Shown here: positions 44,592 to 52,840 of the stretch, in pieces
How positions within the stretch are numbered: position 1 is the first letter of the stretch
Layout: each line of letters starts with the position of its first letter
Assembly: GCF_014205795.1 (NCBI RefSeq)
Contig: NZ_JACHCN010000004.1
Coordinates: 62,001-126,000 of the forward strand
Reading direction: 5' to 3'
DNA from: Rhodanobacter sp. MP7CTX1
GTDB lineage: Bacteria > Pseudomonadota > Gammaproteobacteria > Xanthomonadales > Rhodanobacteraceae
Length of the DNA stretch: 64,000 nt
Position numbers and translations under genes: made by a program
The notes under the pieces: model-generated
What the model was told of the DNA's origin: nothing
The model's input: only the letters and a program-made list of their open reading frames with translations
Databases searched by the model: none

Positions 44592-46844
44592 ATGTCCAGC
44601 TCTATTCGTACGTTGAAGGCAGGCTCGCATGCCTTTGGCAAAGCACTGTTACCCGCCGCTCTTGCCTTTGCACTGAGCCCGTTATCCGTCCATGCGACCA
44701 CCACTGCATGGGCATCCACCGGAAGCCACGCGGCCCTGCTGATAACTCAATCGGCAGCGCCTGCTACGGCCGGCGCGCCCGCCGTCGCCGCCACCCACTA
44801 CACGCTCAACGTGCGCGGCAAACCGCAGGTGCAGGAGCTGGTCACGCCGCTGGAAAACACCAAGAAACTGCAGGTGGCGGTCAGCCTCAACCTGCGCAAT
44901 GCAGACCAGCTTCAGGCCTTCATCAAGAGCGTCAACACGCCCGGCAATCCCGCTTACGGCAAGTTTCTTACCCCAGCCCAGTTCAAGGCGACCTATTCGC
45001 CCACCGACGCGCAGGTGCAGGCGGTCGTGGCACACCTGCAGCAGTCAGGTTTCAGCAACGTCACGGTGTCGCCGAACAACACGCTTGTATTCGCCGACGG
45101 CAATCCCGCGACGGTTGCCACCGCGTTCAACACCACCATGAAGACGTATACCCATGGCGGCAAGCAGCGCTTCGGCAACGACGGTGACGTGATGGTGCCG
45201 CAGGCATTGAGCGGCATCGTCGGCTCGGTGATGGGTCTGCAGAACGTCAGCCAGAAGCACACGCTAAGCCACCTCGGCGCCGAGGTGAGCACGCAGGCCA
45301 CGGCTGGAACGCAGGCGTCAGGCGGATCAACCGTGACGCATCCACCCACCGATTTCCCGGGCATCTATGACGCGGGCAGTACCCCGACCGCGTTCAACAC
45401 CACGGTAGGCATCATCACCTGGGGCGACATGAGCCAGACGCAGAGCGACCTGGCCGTCATGACCAGCGCCGCAGCGATGAGCCCGGTCAACGTCAAAGTG
45501 GTACCGGTCACGCTCGGCAGTGCCGTCGATTTTTCCGATGACCCCGATTCCGACACGGAATGGAACCTCGATTCGCAGTCCATCACCGGCACGTCCGGTG
45601 GCGTCAAACAGCTGATTTTCTACGCGGCAGCGAACGGCAAGGGTGGGCCGGCCGACGAAGAACTCACCGATGCCGGCATCACCGCCGCCTACAACCAGGC
45701 CGTGGTCGACGATGTGGCCAAGGTGATCAACGTCTCGCTGGGTGAAGACGAAACCGGCTCCAACCAGACGGGTACCCAGCAGGCCGACGATGCGGTCTTT
45801 GCGCAGGCAGCCGCACAGGGACAGACCTTCTCCGTGGCCTCGGGCGATCAGGGCGTCTATATCGCTACCGGCGGTGACTTCGAGACCAATGCCGGCGTCG
45901 TGCTGCCCTCACCATTCAGTCTCAGCAGCTATTCGGTCAGCGAACCGGCCACTTCGCCCAACGTCATTGCCGTTGGCGGCACCGAGGTCAGCACCAACGG
46001 TACCGCGTGGGCCGGCGAAGTGGCCTGGAACGATGGCATTGCGGATGCCGGTGACGGCAACAACCGTATCTGGGCGACTGGCGGCGGCAAGAGCCTGTTC
46101 GAGTCGGCTCCAGCCTGGCAACAGACCGCACTCGGTGCGACCACGCGCAGCGTGCCAGACATATCGTATGACGCGTCGACGTTTACCGGCGCGCAGATTT
46201 TCATCGGAGGAAAGCGCTACGGCGTTGGCGGCACCAGTCTTGCCTCACCGATTTTCGTGGGCGTGTTTGCTCGCATCCAGACCTACGCCAACAACTCGAT
46301 CGGCTTTCCGGCCAGCTTCATGTACCGGGATTTCCCGAGCAATCCGGCTGTGCTGCATGACGTGACCTCGGGCAACAACGGTGTCAGCTATCAGGGCACG
46401 ACCTACGGCTACAACGCCGCTACGGGCTGGGATTACACCACCGGCTACGGCTCCCCGGATATCAGCAAGTTCAACGCGCTGGCCTACACCTGGGGCGATC
46501 ACACACCGCCGACCACCGCCCCGCCGCCGCCGGCACCGGTTGTACTGAAAGACGGCGTTGCCGTAACCACCCAGGGTCCGGCGGGCTCCAGCCAGCAGTT
46601 CACCCTGGTTGTGCCCGCGGGCACGGCAACCCTCACCTTCCGCACCTCCGGTGGCAGCGGCGACGTAACGGTGTACGTGCAGCGCAATAGTGCGGCCAGT
46701 GCATCTTCGAATATCGCCATGTCGGCTCATCCGAACACCAACACCGAGTCGGTGACGATGCGCACTCCGGCAGCAGGCACCTATTACGTGACGGTGACCA
46801 GCCCCAGCGTCTTCACCGGCGTCAGCGTTGAAGGCCTGTACTGA
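44592..46844 (+). CDS. Secreted S53 family peptidase (sedolisin) with PPC domain
   Basis: A 750-residue acid-type serine carboxyl protease precursor. A signal peptide (about 1-36, ends near SVHATT) is followed by a pro-kumamolisin activation domain (about 60-210, LNVRGKPQVQELVTPLENTK, NPAYGKFLTPAQFKATYSP). In the S53 catalytic domain, Glu323 and Asp327 lie in DTEWNLDSQS and the nucleophile Ser549 in GVGGTSLASP; the Ca site region is near YGYNAATGWDYTTGYGSP. A Pro-rich linker leads to a C-terminal PPC domain (about 660-750). Such enzymes are secreted, remove their own propeptide at low pH and degrade proteins. It precedes the adhesin gene by 250 bases with a hairpin between. Confidence 0.93.
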   Translation: MSSSIRTLKAGSHAFGKALLPAALAFALSPLSVHATTTAWASTGSHAALLITQSAAPATAGAPAVAATHYTLNVRGKPQVQELVTPLENTKKLQVAVSLNLRNADQLQAFIKSVNTPGNPAYGKFLTPAQFKATYSPTDAQVQAVVAHLQQSGFSNVTVSPNNTLVFADGNPATVATAFNTTMKTYTHGGKQRFGNDGDVMVPQALSGIVGSVMGLQNVSQKHTLSHLGAEVSTQATAGTQASGGSTVTHPPTDFPGIYDAGSTPTAFNTTVGIITWGDMSQTQSDLAVMTSAAAMSPVNVKVVPVTLGSAVDFSDDPDSDTEWNLDSQSITGTSGGVKQLIFYAAANGKGGPADEELTDAGITAAYNQAVVDDVAKVINVSLGEDETGSNQTGTQQADDAVFAQAAAQGQTFSVASGDQGVYIATGGDFETNAGVVLPSPFSLSSYSVSEPATSPNVIAVGGTEVSTNGTAWAGEVAWNDGIADAGDGNNRIWATGGGKSLFESAPAWQQTALGATTRSVPDISYDASTFTGAQIFIGGKRYGVGGTSLASPIFVGVFARIQTYANNSIGFPASFMYRDFPSNPAVLHDVTSGNNGVSYQGTTYGYNAATGWDYTTGYGSPDISKFNALAYTWGDHTPPTTAPPPPAPVVLKDGVAVTTQGPAGSSQQFTLVVPAGTATLTFRTSGGSGDVTVYVQRNSAASASSNIAMSAHPNTNTESVTMRTPAAGTYYVTVTSPSVFTGVSVEGLY

Positions 46845-46865
46845 AGTAGCCGCCCATAGGGTAAG

Positions 46866-46897
46866 CGAAGGATCCCGGCAACCGCCGGGATCCTTCG
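46866..46897. terminator. Hairpin after first S53 peptidase gene
   Basis: A perfect 14-bp stem, CGAAGGATCCCGGC with GCCGGGATCCTTCG and loop AACC, lies 21 bases past the stop. There is no clear U tract. Confidence 0.65.
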
Positions 46898-46992
46898 ACC
46901 GCCTGAAACGCTGATTCAACCTTCGCCGCCGCAACAAGGCGCTTTCGGCACCCGCGATCACCTGATACCGCGGCTTGCGATGGTCTCGTATC

Positions 46993-47014
46993 GATGGACG
47001 TCCAGACGTCCATC
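46993..47014. promoter_or_regulatory. Palindrome upstream of adhesin gene
   Basis: GATGGACGT and ACGTCCATC are perfect 9-bp inverted arms around CCAG, about 83 bases before the adhesin ATG. This is a candidate operator; no known site is recognised. Confidence 0.4.
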
Positions 47015-47096
47015 ACCACAACGCATGACATTCGCCATGGCATCCCGGCGCTTCAATGACGCCATGCATCGCGGACCAACTTTTGGGGAAACACCA

Positions 47097-49691
47097 ATGA
47101 ACAAGATTCACAGCAAGATCTGGAACAAGTCGCTGGGCACACTGGTGGTCGCCAGTGAGTTTGCCAAGGCAGCTGGCAAGGGCGGCAGCGCCAGGCGCAT
47201 GCGCGCCGGCCTGGCGGCTCTGTCGCTGGCAACCGGCATGGCGCTGACGGCAACCAGCGCTATCGCAGCAGATACCGCTACGCAAAAAGTGACGGCCACC
47301 ACGGCCGCCAAGCCGCTCACGCTGGTCCACGCAGCACCGCAAGACTCGGTGCCGACGCCGGATCCCACCACGCCTATCTACTTCTCGGCCGACGGCGCCG
47401 CCGATGGCAGCGACAACGCGCTATCCCTCGGCACCGATAGTGTCGCAGGCGGCGCGCTCAGCACAGCGATGGGTACCGAGAGCACGGCGCTCGGCTACAA
47501 CAGCTTTGCGGTCGATGACTACAGCACGGCGGTGGGCGGCAACACCTTTGCTGCCGGCGTGGGTTCCGCTGCCTTCGGGCACAGCGCCAGCACGGGAGCC
47601 AATTACGCCACCGCCGTCGGCTACAGTGCTAGCGCCACGAACTACAACACGACCGCGGTGGGTGCCAACGCCCAAGCCACCGGCCTGAGCAGCGTGGCGA
47701 TCGGCGGCTACGTGGTGGACGCCAATGGCAACCCGAAGGATTTTGATATTTCAGGCAACCCGCAGGCCGCCGCCGCCAGCGGCGACTACGCCACCGCGGT
47801 GGGTCCGGGCGCGCTCGCTACAGCTCACGGCGCCACGGCTCTCGGTGTGGGCGCCAACGCATCCAATCAGAACAACGTGGCGATCGGCAACAGTGCCAAT
47901 TCCACCGGTGGTGATGCAACCATCGCCGTGGGTACCGGGGCGCAGGCGACTGGCGACGCGACGGTTACTGTCGGATACGAGGCGGCGGCCACTGGCGACT
48001 ACGGAACGGTAATTGGCACCCAGGCGGTTGCCAGTGGAACCGGCGACACCGTCATTGGTATTGGTGGCAACGCCTCCAGCGATTACGGAGTGGCTGTTGG
48101 CTTCGCAGCGAACGCCGTCGGCTTGCAGTCGATTGCTCTGGGTGGCACTTCGAATGCCCTGGGTGACTATTCCATCGCCATCGGTAGCGGCGCGGTAGCC
48201 TACAACACCAATGATCAAGCCATGGGCACCAATGCTTGGGCCGGTAGCGGCATGGGCACGCGCAATATGGCCATCGGCAACGGCGCGACTGCCGGCAACT
48301 CGACCGACGCAACGCTAAGCATCAGTGATTCCATCGCCATTGGCGCCGTTTCAGTTGCGAGTGCCAACCAGGCCACGGCAGTCGGTGTCGGTGCCCAGGC
48401 GACAGCCCTGAACGCGGTAGCCCTTGGTGCCGGCAGCGTGGCCGATCGCGTCAACACGGTATCCGTGGGCGCGGCGGGTACTGAGCGGCAGATCACCAAT
48501 GTCGCGCCCGGTACGCAGGCTACTGATGCCGTCAACTATAGCCAGCTCGAAACCGCCGTTGCTGGCGGTGGTACGGCCAACCCGCTGGCGGTGAGCTATG
48601 TCGCTGCCGACAAGAGCAGCATCATGCTGGGCGGCGCCAGCGGCACGGTGATCCACAACGTCGCCGCCGGCAGCACACTCACCGACGCGGTGAACATGGG
48701 CCAGCTTACCGCCCTGAGTAACCAGGAGAGTCAGGACGTGCTGGCGATCAACGGCCAGATCACAACGCTTACCGGCCAGATGACGACCGTCCAGAGTCAA
48801 ATCACCACGTTGCAGCAGACCCCGTCGGGTGGCTCTGGCATGTCGAGCACGATCGCGGTGGATGGCAGCGGCAGTGCTTCGGTCACCACCGGTTCGAATG
48901 GTGTGGCGATGGGCACCAATGCCAAGGCCGGCGGCACCAACGGCACAGCGGTCGGCGGCAACAGCTTTGCGGCCGGCCCGAACGACACGGCACTGGGCGG
49001 CAATGCCCAGGTCAATGCGGACGGCAGCACGGCCGTGGGTGCCAACACCACCATCGCCGCGACAGCGACGAACGCAGTAGCGGTGGGCGAGAGTGCAACG
49101 GTGACGGCGGCGTCGGGTACGGCGATTGGCCAGGGCGCTTCGGTGGCCGCCGCCAACGCGGTGGCTCTGGGCCAGGGTTCAGTAGCCAATGTGGCCAACA
49201 CCGTGTCGGTCGGCACGGCCACCAACCAGCGCCAGATCACCAACGTGGCAGCCGGTGTGCAGGCGACTGACGCGGCCAACGTCAGCCAGGTCAATGCGGC
49301 GCTGGCTACCGCCAAGACCTATACCGACGCGAGCGCACAGCAGACGCTCTCGGCAGCCAATGCCTATACGAACCAGGCCATCACGGCAGCCAACGGAGCC
49401 AATGGCAATCTCGCCAACTTCGAAAGCCAGGTGAGCGACCAGTTCCAGTCAGTGAACAAGCGCATCGATCAGGCGGGTGCCATGGGCGCGGCATCGACGC
49501 AGATGGCCATCAACGCGGCCGGTGCGACGGGGAACGGTCGAATCTCCGCAGGCGTGGGCTACCAGGGATCGCGCAACGCGATTTCGGTGGGTTATGCCGT
49601 GCCCATCGGCAGCACGGCGCATATGAGCGTGGGGGCTTCCTCCAGCGGCTCGCAAACCTCTGTCGGCGCCGGTTTTGGTATTGATCTGTAA
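47097..49691 (+). CDS. Trimeric autotransporter adhesin (YadA-like)
   Basis: About 864 residues from ATG 47097. It starts with an extended signal peptide region (MNKIHSKIWNKSLGTLVVAS), as in type Vc autotransporters, with cleavage near TATSAIAAD. Most of the passenger is many ~14-residue YadA-head repeats of the form A(x)GxxAxAxG/AxG.NNVAIGNSA (about 90-460 and again 620-720). Neck motifs (TQATDAVNYSQL, VQATDAANVSQV) and a short coiled-coil stalk (ALSNQESQDVLAINGQIT...) interrupt them. The C-terminal ~75 residues form the YadA membrane anchor (QFQSVNKRIDQAGAMGAAST to VGAGFGIDL). It should form a surface trimer for adhesion or autoagglutination. Earlier ATG codons upstream give no signal peptide. 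Confidence 0.95.
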   Translation: MNKIHSKIWNKSLGTLVVASEFAKAAGKGGSARRMRAGLAALSLATGMALTATSAIAADTATQKVTATTAAKPLTLVHAAPQDSVPTPDPTTPIYFSADGAADGSDNALSLGTDSVAGGALSTAMGTESTALGYNSFAVDDYSTAVGGNTFAAGVGSAAFGHSASTGANYATAVGYSASATNYNTTAVGANAQATGLSSVAIGGYVVDANGNPKDFDISGNPQAAAASGDYATAVGPGALATAHGATALGVGANASNQNNVAIGNSANSTGGDATIAVGTGAQATGDATVTVGYEAAATGDYGTVIGTQAVASGTGDTVIGIGGNASSDYGVAVGFAANAVGLQSIALGGTSNALGDYSIAIGSGAVAYNTNDQAMGTNAWAGSGMGTRNMAIGNGATAGNSTDATLSISDSIAIGAVSVASANQATAVGVGAQATALNAVALGAGSVADRVNTVSVGAAGTERQITNVAPGTQATDAVNYSQLETAVAGGGTANPLAVSYVAADKSSIMLGGASGTVIHNVAAGSTLTDAVNMGQLTALSNQESQDVLAINGQITTLTGQMTTVQSQITTLQQTPSGGSGMSSTIAVDGSGSASVTTGSNGVAMGTNAKAGGTNGTAVGGNSFAAGPNDTALGGNAQVNADGSTAVGANTTIAATATNAVAVGESATVTAASGTAIGQGASVAAANAVALGQGSVANVANTVSVGTATNQRQITNVAAGVQATDAANVSQVNAALATAKTYTDASAQQTLSAANAYTNQAITAANGANGNLANFESQVSDQFQSVNKRIDQAGAMGAASTQMAINAAGATGNGRISAGVGYQGSRNAISVGYAVPIGSTAHMSVGASSSGSQTSVGAGFGIDL

Positions 49692-49706
49692 TAGCTGAAG
49701 CGTGCA

Positions 49707-49741
49707 TTCGGCCCGGCATGGCTTCACCATGTCGGGCCGAA
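49707..49741 (+). terminator. Terminator after adhesin gene
   Basis: TTCGGCCCGGCATGG and CCATGTCGGGCCGAA form a 15-bp stem with one G-U type mismatch and a 5-base loop, 16 bases past the stop. No long U tract follows. Confidence 0.7.
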
Positions 49742-49931
49742 ATCGCTTGTGGCACCCACTCGCACCCACTCGCGATGGAACTGCGCCCGCAAGCTCTCAT
49801 GGCCTGTTCATCCAGCGGGTCGCCAAATAGTCGCGAAGCGGCCCCCACCGAAGGTGCGCCGCACCGGTTGGCGACGTCACGACGCCCGATCGCCTTCCTT
49901 TCCCCTGACGGCGTCATCGAGGAAGATCGCC

Positions 49932-50219
49932 ATGCCTCATGATCGATTCGCCATCGCCAGCCTGATTGTGTGTTGCACTCTGGCCGCGGGTACCGCCTAC
50001 GCCCAAAACACTGCCGGCGAGCCTGGCCTCTCGCCGACCGCGGAGCTAATAAAGAATAGCCCCACACCCATGAGCGGTGTGCAAAACAACGAGTCCTTGC
50101 AGAGAAGAGCCCAACAAGAGCAGGCGGCGAAGAAAAAGCAAGAGGACTTGAAAAAATCGTCCACCAATGACAGCAACAACAACATGACTCAGCCCGCGTC
50201 CGGCAGCACCTCCCACTGA
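49932..50219 (+). CDS. Small exported hypothetical protein
   Basis: A 95-residue protein from ATG 49932, with GAGGAAG seven bases upstream. A signal peptide (RFAIASLIVCCTLAAGTAYA, cut near AYAQ at about 24) leaves a ~70-residue hydrophilic product: LSPTAELIKNSPTPMSGVQN, then a Lys/Gln/Asn-rich tail (QQEQAAKKKQEDLKKSS, NDSNNNMTQPASGS) that may be helical and then disordered. I do not recognise a family. It lies 240 bases after the adhesin, beyond a terminator, so it probably has its own promoter. A role with the adhesin is only a guess from position. Confidence 0.65.
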   Translation: MPHDRFAIASLIVCCTLAAGTAYAQNTAGEPGLSPTAELIKNSPTPMSGVQNNESLQRRAQQEQAAKKKQEDLKKSSTNDSNNNMTQPASGSTSH

Positions 50220-50242
50220 CTTTCCCGCATCGCCACCACGCA

Positions 50243-50270
50243 GATAAAGGCGCCCAAGGGCGCCTTTATC
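50243..50270. terminator. Bidirectional terminator
   Basis: GATAAAGGCGCCC-AA-GGGCGCCTTTATC is a perfect 13-bp stem between the convergent small-protein and FrnE-like genes; TTT and AAA at the stem base serve both strands. Confidence 0.8.
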
Positions 50271-50296
50271 TTGAAGCCCCGCGGCCTTTTAAGGAC

Positions 50297-50971
50297 TTAT
50301 GCCAGCACGCCAGTGACCTTGCCGTTTGCGGCGCTCGCGAGGCGCTTCACATAACCTTCGACATCCTGCGAGCCGCTGAACAACAACTTGCCGTTCACGA
50401 GGTAGCTGGGTACACCACTCAAACCCATTGAGCGAATCTCGGCGTCCAATTTGCGGACCTCGATGTGGCTTGGCAGCGACCGGTTCACGGCGCCCGACTC
50501 CATCCCCGCCTCGTCGGCGATGCGCTCAAGTACAGCTTGGTCACTGATGTCGTTGCCATGGGTGAAATAGGCAGCGAACAATCCCTCGACGACCCGTCCT
50601 TGCAGAGCCGCGCCACCTTCGACGTAGGCCAGTCGCGCAAGCGCATGCGCCGGCACCGTGTTGGGTGTGCGGCTCTGGAGTTGATAGTTGAACTCGGCTC
50701 CCGTGCGTTGACCGGCCTCTACGGCCCGCGCGTCCATCGCAAGCGCGTTCTCCCAGCCAAAGCGCAGCGTGCGGAATTCCTTCCTGTCCATGCCTTCCGC
50801 CGGCATGCCCGGGTTGAGCTGATAGGGAAGCCATTCGACGTCGACGTGAACCCCATGCCCGGCCAGAACTTCCAGCGCCTGATCGAGGCTGCGCTTTCCA
50901 TTGAAACACCAGGGACAGATCATGTCCGATACCACCTGCAGATGCAGGCTGCGTTCGTGTTGTGTGCTCAA
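50297..50971 (-). CDS. DsbA family oxidoreductase (FrnE-like)
   Basis: A 224-residue cytoplasmic thiol oxidoreductase, with no signal peptide. The start is a TTG at 50971 with GAGGG about seven bases upstream; there is no ATG before VSDMICPWCFNGKRSLDQAL, which carries the CPWC active site. Other FrnE-type features are VEWLPYQLNPGMPAEGMDRK, a helical insert, and the cis-Pro loop GLSGVPSYLVNGKLLFSGSQ near the end. The frame extends over 400 bases further upstream but this overlaps lysR and lacks family content. The substrate is unknown; relatives act in polyketide isomerisation or oxidative stress. Confidence 0.88.
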   Translation of the reverse strand: MSTQHERSLHLQVVSDMICPWCFNGKRSLDQALEVLAGHGVHVDVEWLPYQLNPGMPAEGMDRKEFRTLRFGWENALAMDARAVEAGQRTGAEFNYQLQSRTPNTVPAHALARLAYVEGGAALQGRVVEGLFAAYFTHGNDISDQAVLERIADEAGMESGAVNRSLPSHIEVRKLDAEIRSMGLSGVPSYLVNGKLLFSGSQDVEGYVKRLASAANGKVTGVLA

Positions 50972-51170
50972 GTTGATACCCTCGTTGGGTGTGGGGACGT
51001 GGGCACATGCTGAGCTTCCGCGGGTCGACAATGAATAGCCGTTGTTCGGCAGCCGCTCTTCCGCAGACTGCAAGAAACCGCTCTGACATCTCGCTGCATC
51101 ACCGGGCCCATGCGCTGCACCGACACTCATGTCGCGTGAGCATGGGCAACCCTGGGAAGGCGAAGCCCTG

Positions 51171-52142
51171 CTAACCGGTCGGAGCTTTTCCGCGCCGTGC
51201 TGGAACCGGCGAATCGGATGCCATCCCGGCCTCGTTTGCCATGCGTGCAAATTGTGAGCGTAGACGCGGAAGAGCGAAGTCCACAAAAGCGCGAACCTTG
51301 GGCACGGCCAGACGCCCATGCGGCGACACCAGATGGACGGGAAGAGGCGCAGGTTCGGCGTTGGCAAGGACAATGCGTAACAAACCCTGCTCGATCTCAG
51401 GGGCTACGTGATAGGAAAGCAGACGCGCCACGCCATTACCTTCGATTGTCGACGCCACCGTAGCCCGCACACTGTTGACCACCAGCCGCGGCGTGAACGA
51501 AACGGCACGAGGAACCGATGACCCTTCCAGCGGAGGGAAGCTCCACGAATCCAGCCCCATGTGCGTCATGGCGATGATCCGGTGCTTCGCCAGGTCGGCG
51601 GGCTCGAGAATACGCGGGTGCGTCGCCAGGTAGCGCGGCGACGCCACGACGACTTTCCGCACCTCGCCAACACGATGAGCGACCAAGTTCGAATCAGCCA
51701 GATGCGTAATGCGCAAGGCCAGGTCCATGCCTTCGTCGATCAAGTTGACCGCCCGTTCCAGCATGTGCATGCGAACGGTGACCGTCGGATATTCATCCAT
51801 GAAGGCGTCAACGATCGGACGCAGCAGCTCCACGCCAGAAAACATCGTCGAAGTAATCGTCAGGGTGCCGTGGGGCACTGACCGCTCCCCCGCCGCGCTC
51901 CGGTCCGCCTCCTCCAGGTCCATGAGTATTTTTCTGCAAGCCACGGCGTAGCGCTCGCCGGCCTCGCTCAGCTTGATGGATCGTGTTGTCCGGTGCAGCA
52001 GCGGCACCCCAACGTGCGCTTCAAGAAATGCGATGGCCCTGCTTACTGCCGCCGCCGAACGGCCTGTTTTGCGGCTGGCACCGGCGAGGCTTCCTTCATC
52101 GAGCGCTGCTACGAAGACTTTCATGGTGTCGATGCGGTCCAT
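51171..52142 (-). CDS. LysR family transcriptional regulator
   Basis: About 323 residues from ATG 52142 (an in-frame ATG at 52169 adds nine). The N-terminal winged helix-turn-helix has MKVFVAALDEGSLAGASRKTGRSAAAVSRAIAFLE and a substrate-binding domain follows (about 90-300). The segment VPLLHRTTRSIKLSEAGERY is the DNA-binding-domain end typical of the group. LysR regulators often control the neighbouring gene; here the FrnE-like gene lies 200 bases downstream on the same strand and the symporter pair diverges from it. Target and ligand are unknown. Confidence 0.9.
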   Translation of the reverse strand: MDRIDTMKVFVAALDEGSLAGASRKTGRSAAAVSRAIAFLEAHVGVPLLHRTTRSIKLSEAGERYAVACRKILMDLEEADRSAAGERSVPHGTLTITSTMFSGVELLRPIVDAFMDEYPTVTVRMHMLERAVNLIDEGMDLALRITHLADSNLVAHRVGEVRKVVVASPRYLATHPRILEPADLAKHRIIAMTHMGLDSWSFPPLEGSSVPRAVSFTPRLVVNSVRATVASTIEGNGVARLLSYHVAPEIEQGLLRIVLANAEPAPLPVHLVSPHGRLAVPKVRAFVDFALPRLRSQFARMANEAGMASDSPVPARRGKAPTG

Positions 52143-52639
52143 AACAGTTTCCTCGCAGGCTCGCTTCACAATGGAGTGTCGGAGAGTTTGCTACAAGTCC
52201 AGGCATGCGTTTTCGTCCTGAACGACGTCGCATGCCCAAAGCATGAGTCTCGGCCGCCATCCTCGCATGAAGAACCGCCAAGGCATGGGCATGGCCCCCA
52301 GCGACAAACTGTCGCGATGCCTCCGACCAGGGGTCCCGATGGCCTTCCAGAGGTGGTCGTGCTTCGTCCCGAATCAATGATCATGCCTCGATGACTTTCA
52401 TGTGGCGCCGATGTTTTGTGCGCTGCAACCAGAAGCTGGCAACGAGCACCCGGTAGCGCGTCGAAACGATGCTGGAAGGCCTTTGTTTCCGCGACCCGCC
52501 TTTGCGCCGTGCGGAAGGGTGACTGCCTGGCCCTGGCTATTCGCTTGGCGATCCAATGCGTTTACAGTGGCGATGATTGACAACGCATTCGACCCGCCAC
52601 GGGCCAGTGAGGAGTCGCGGCTCCTCGAAGGAGGTTGAA
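52143..52639. other. Intergenic region between lysR and DUF3311 gene
   Basis: There is no supported gene in these ~500 bases. Both strands have short open frames, but all are shadows with no domain, hydrophobic or start support. It should contain the divergent promoters of lysR and of the DUF3311-symporter pair. Confidence 0.45.
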
Positions 52640-52840
52640 GTGACCCAGCGTACCCATCGACGTTCAGTGCTTCTTCTTTTGCTGGTGCCGGTAGTCGGCC
52701 TGCTTTGCGTGCCGTTCTACAACTACGATGCTCCAACCCTGTGGGGCGTGCCTTTTTTCTATTGGTACCAGTTGCTGTGGGTGCCGATCACCGTGCTGTT
52801 GATCTGGGTCGTCTACCGGAGCACGCATGATGAAGACTGA
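52640..52840 (+). CDS. DUF3311 small membrane protein
   Basis: A 66-residue protein from GTG 52640 with a strong AAGGAGG site about five bases upstream. It has two hydrophobic segments (SVLLLLLVPVVGLLCVPFYN and FYWYQLLWVPITVLLIWVVY) and a YRSTHDED end. This is the DUF3311 pattern, a small subunit regularly encoded next to sodium:solute symporters. The stop overlaps the symporter gene by 14 bases, so they are translated together. It probably assists the transporter. Confidence 0.85.
   Translation: MTQRTHRRSVLLLLLVPVVGLLCVPFYNYDAPTLWGVPFFYWYQLLWVPITVLLIWVVYRSTHDED

Noticed and set aside
47097-49691. Tandem DNA repeats in the adhesin gene as a mobile or CRISPR-like array
   Set aside because: They code for YadA-head repeats of a single long frame.
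50972-51373. Long N-terminal extension of the FrnE-like protein
   Set aside because: It runs antiparallel to no domain and into lysR; the TTG at 50971 has a good ribosome site and starts at the DsbA fold.
52402-52638. Small plus-strand frame before the DUF3311 gene
   Set aside because: No hydrophobic, domain or ribosome-site support; it overlaps the leader of the next gene.
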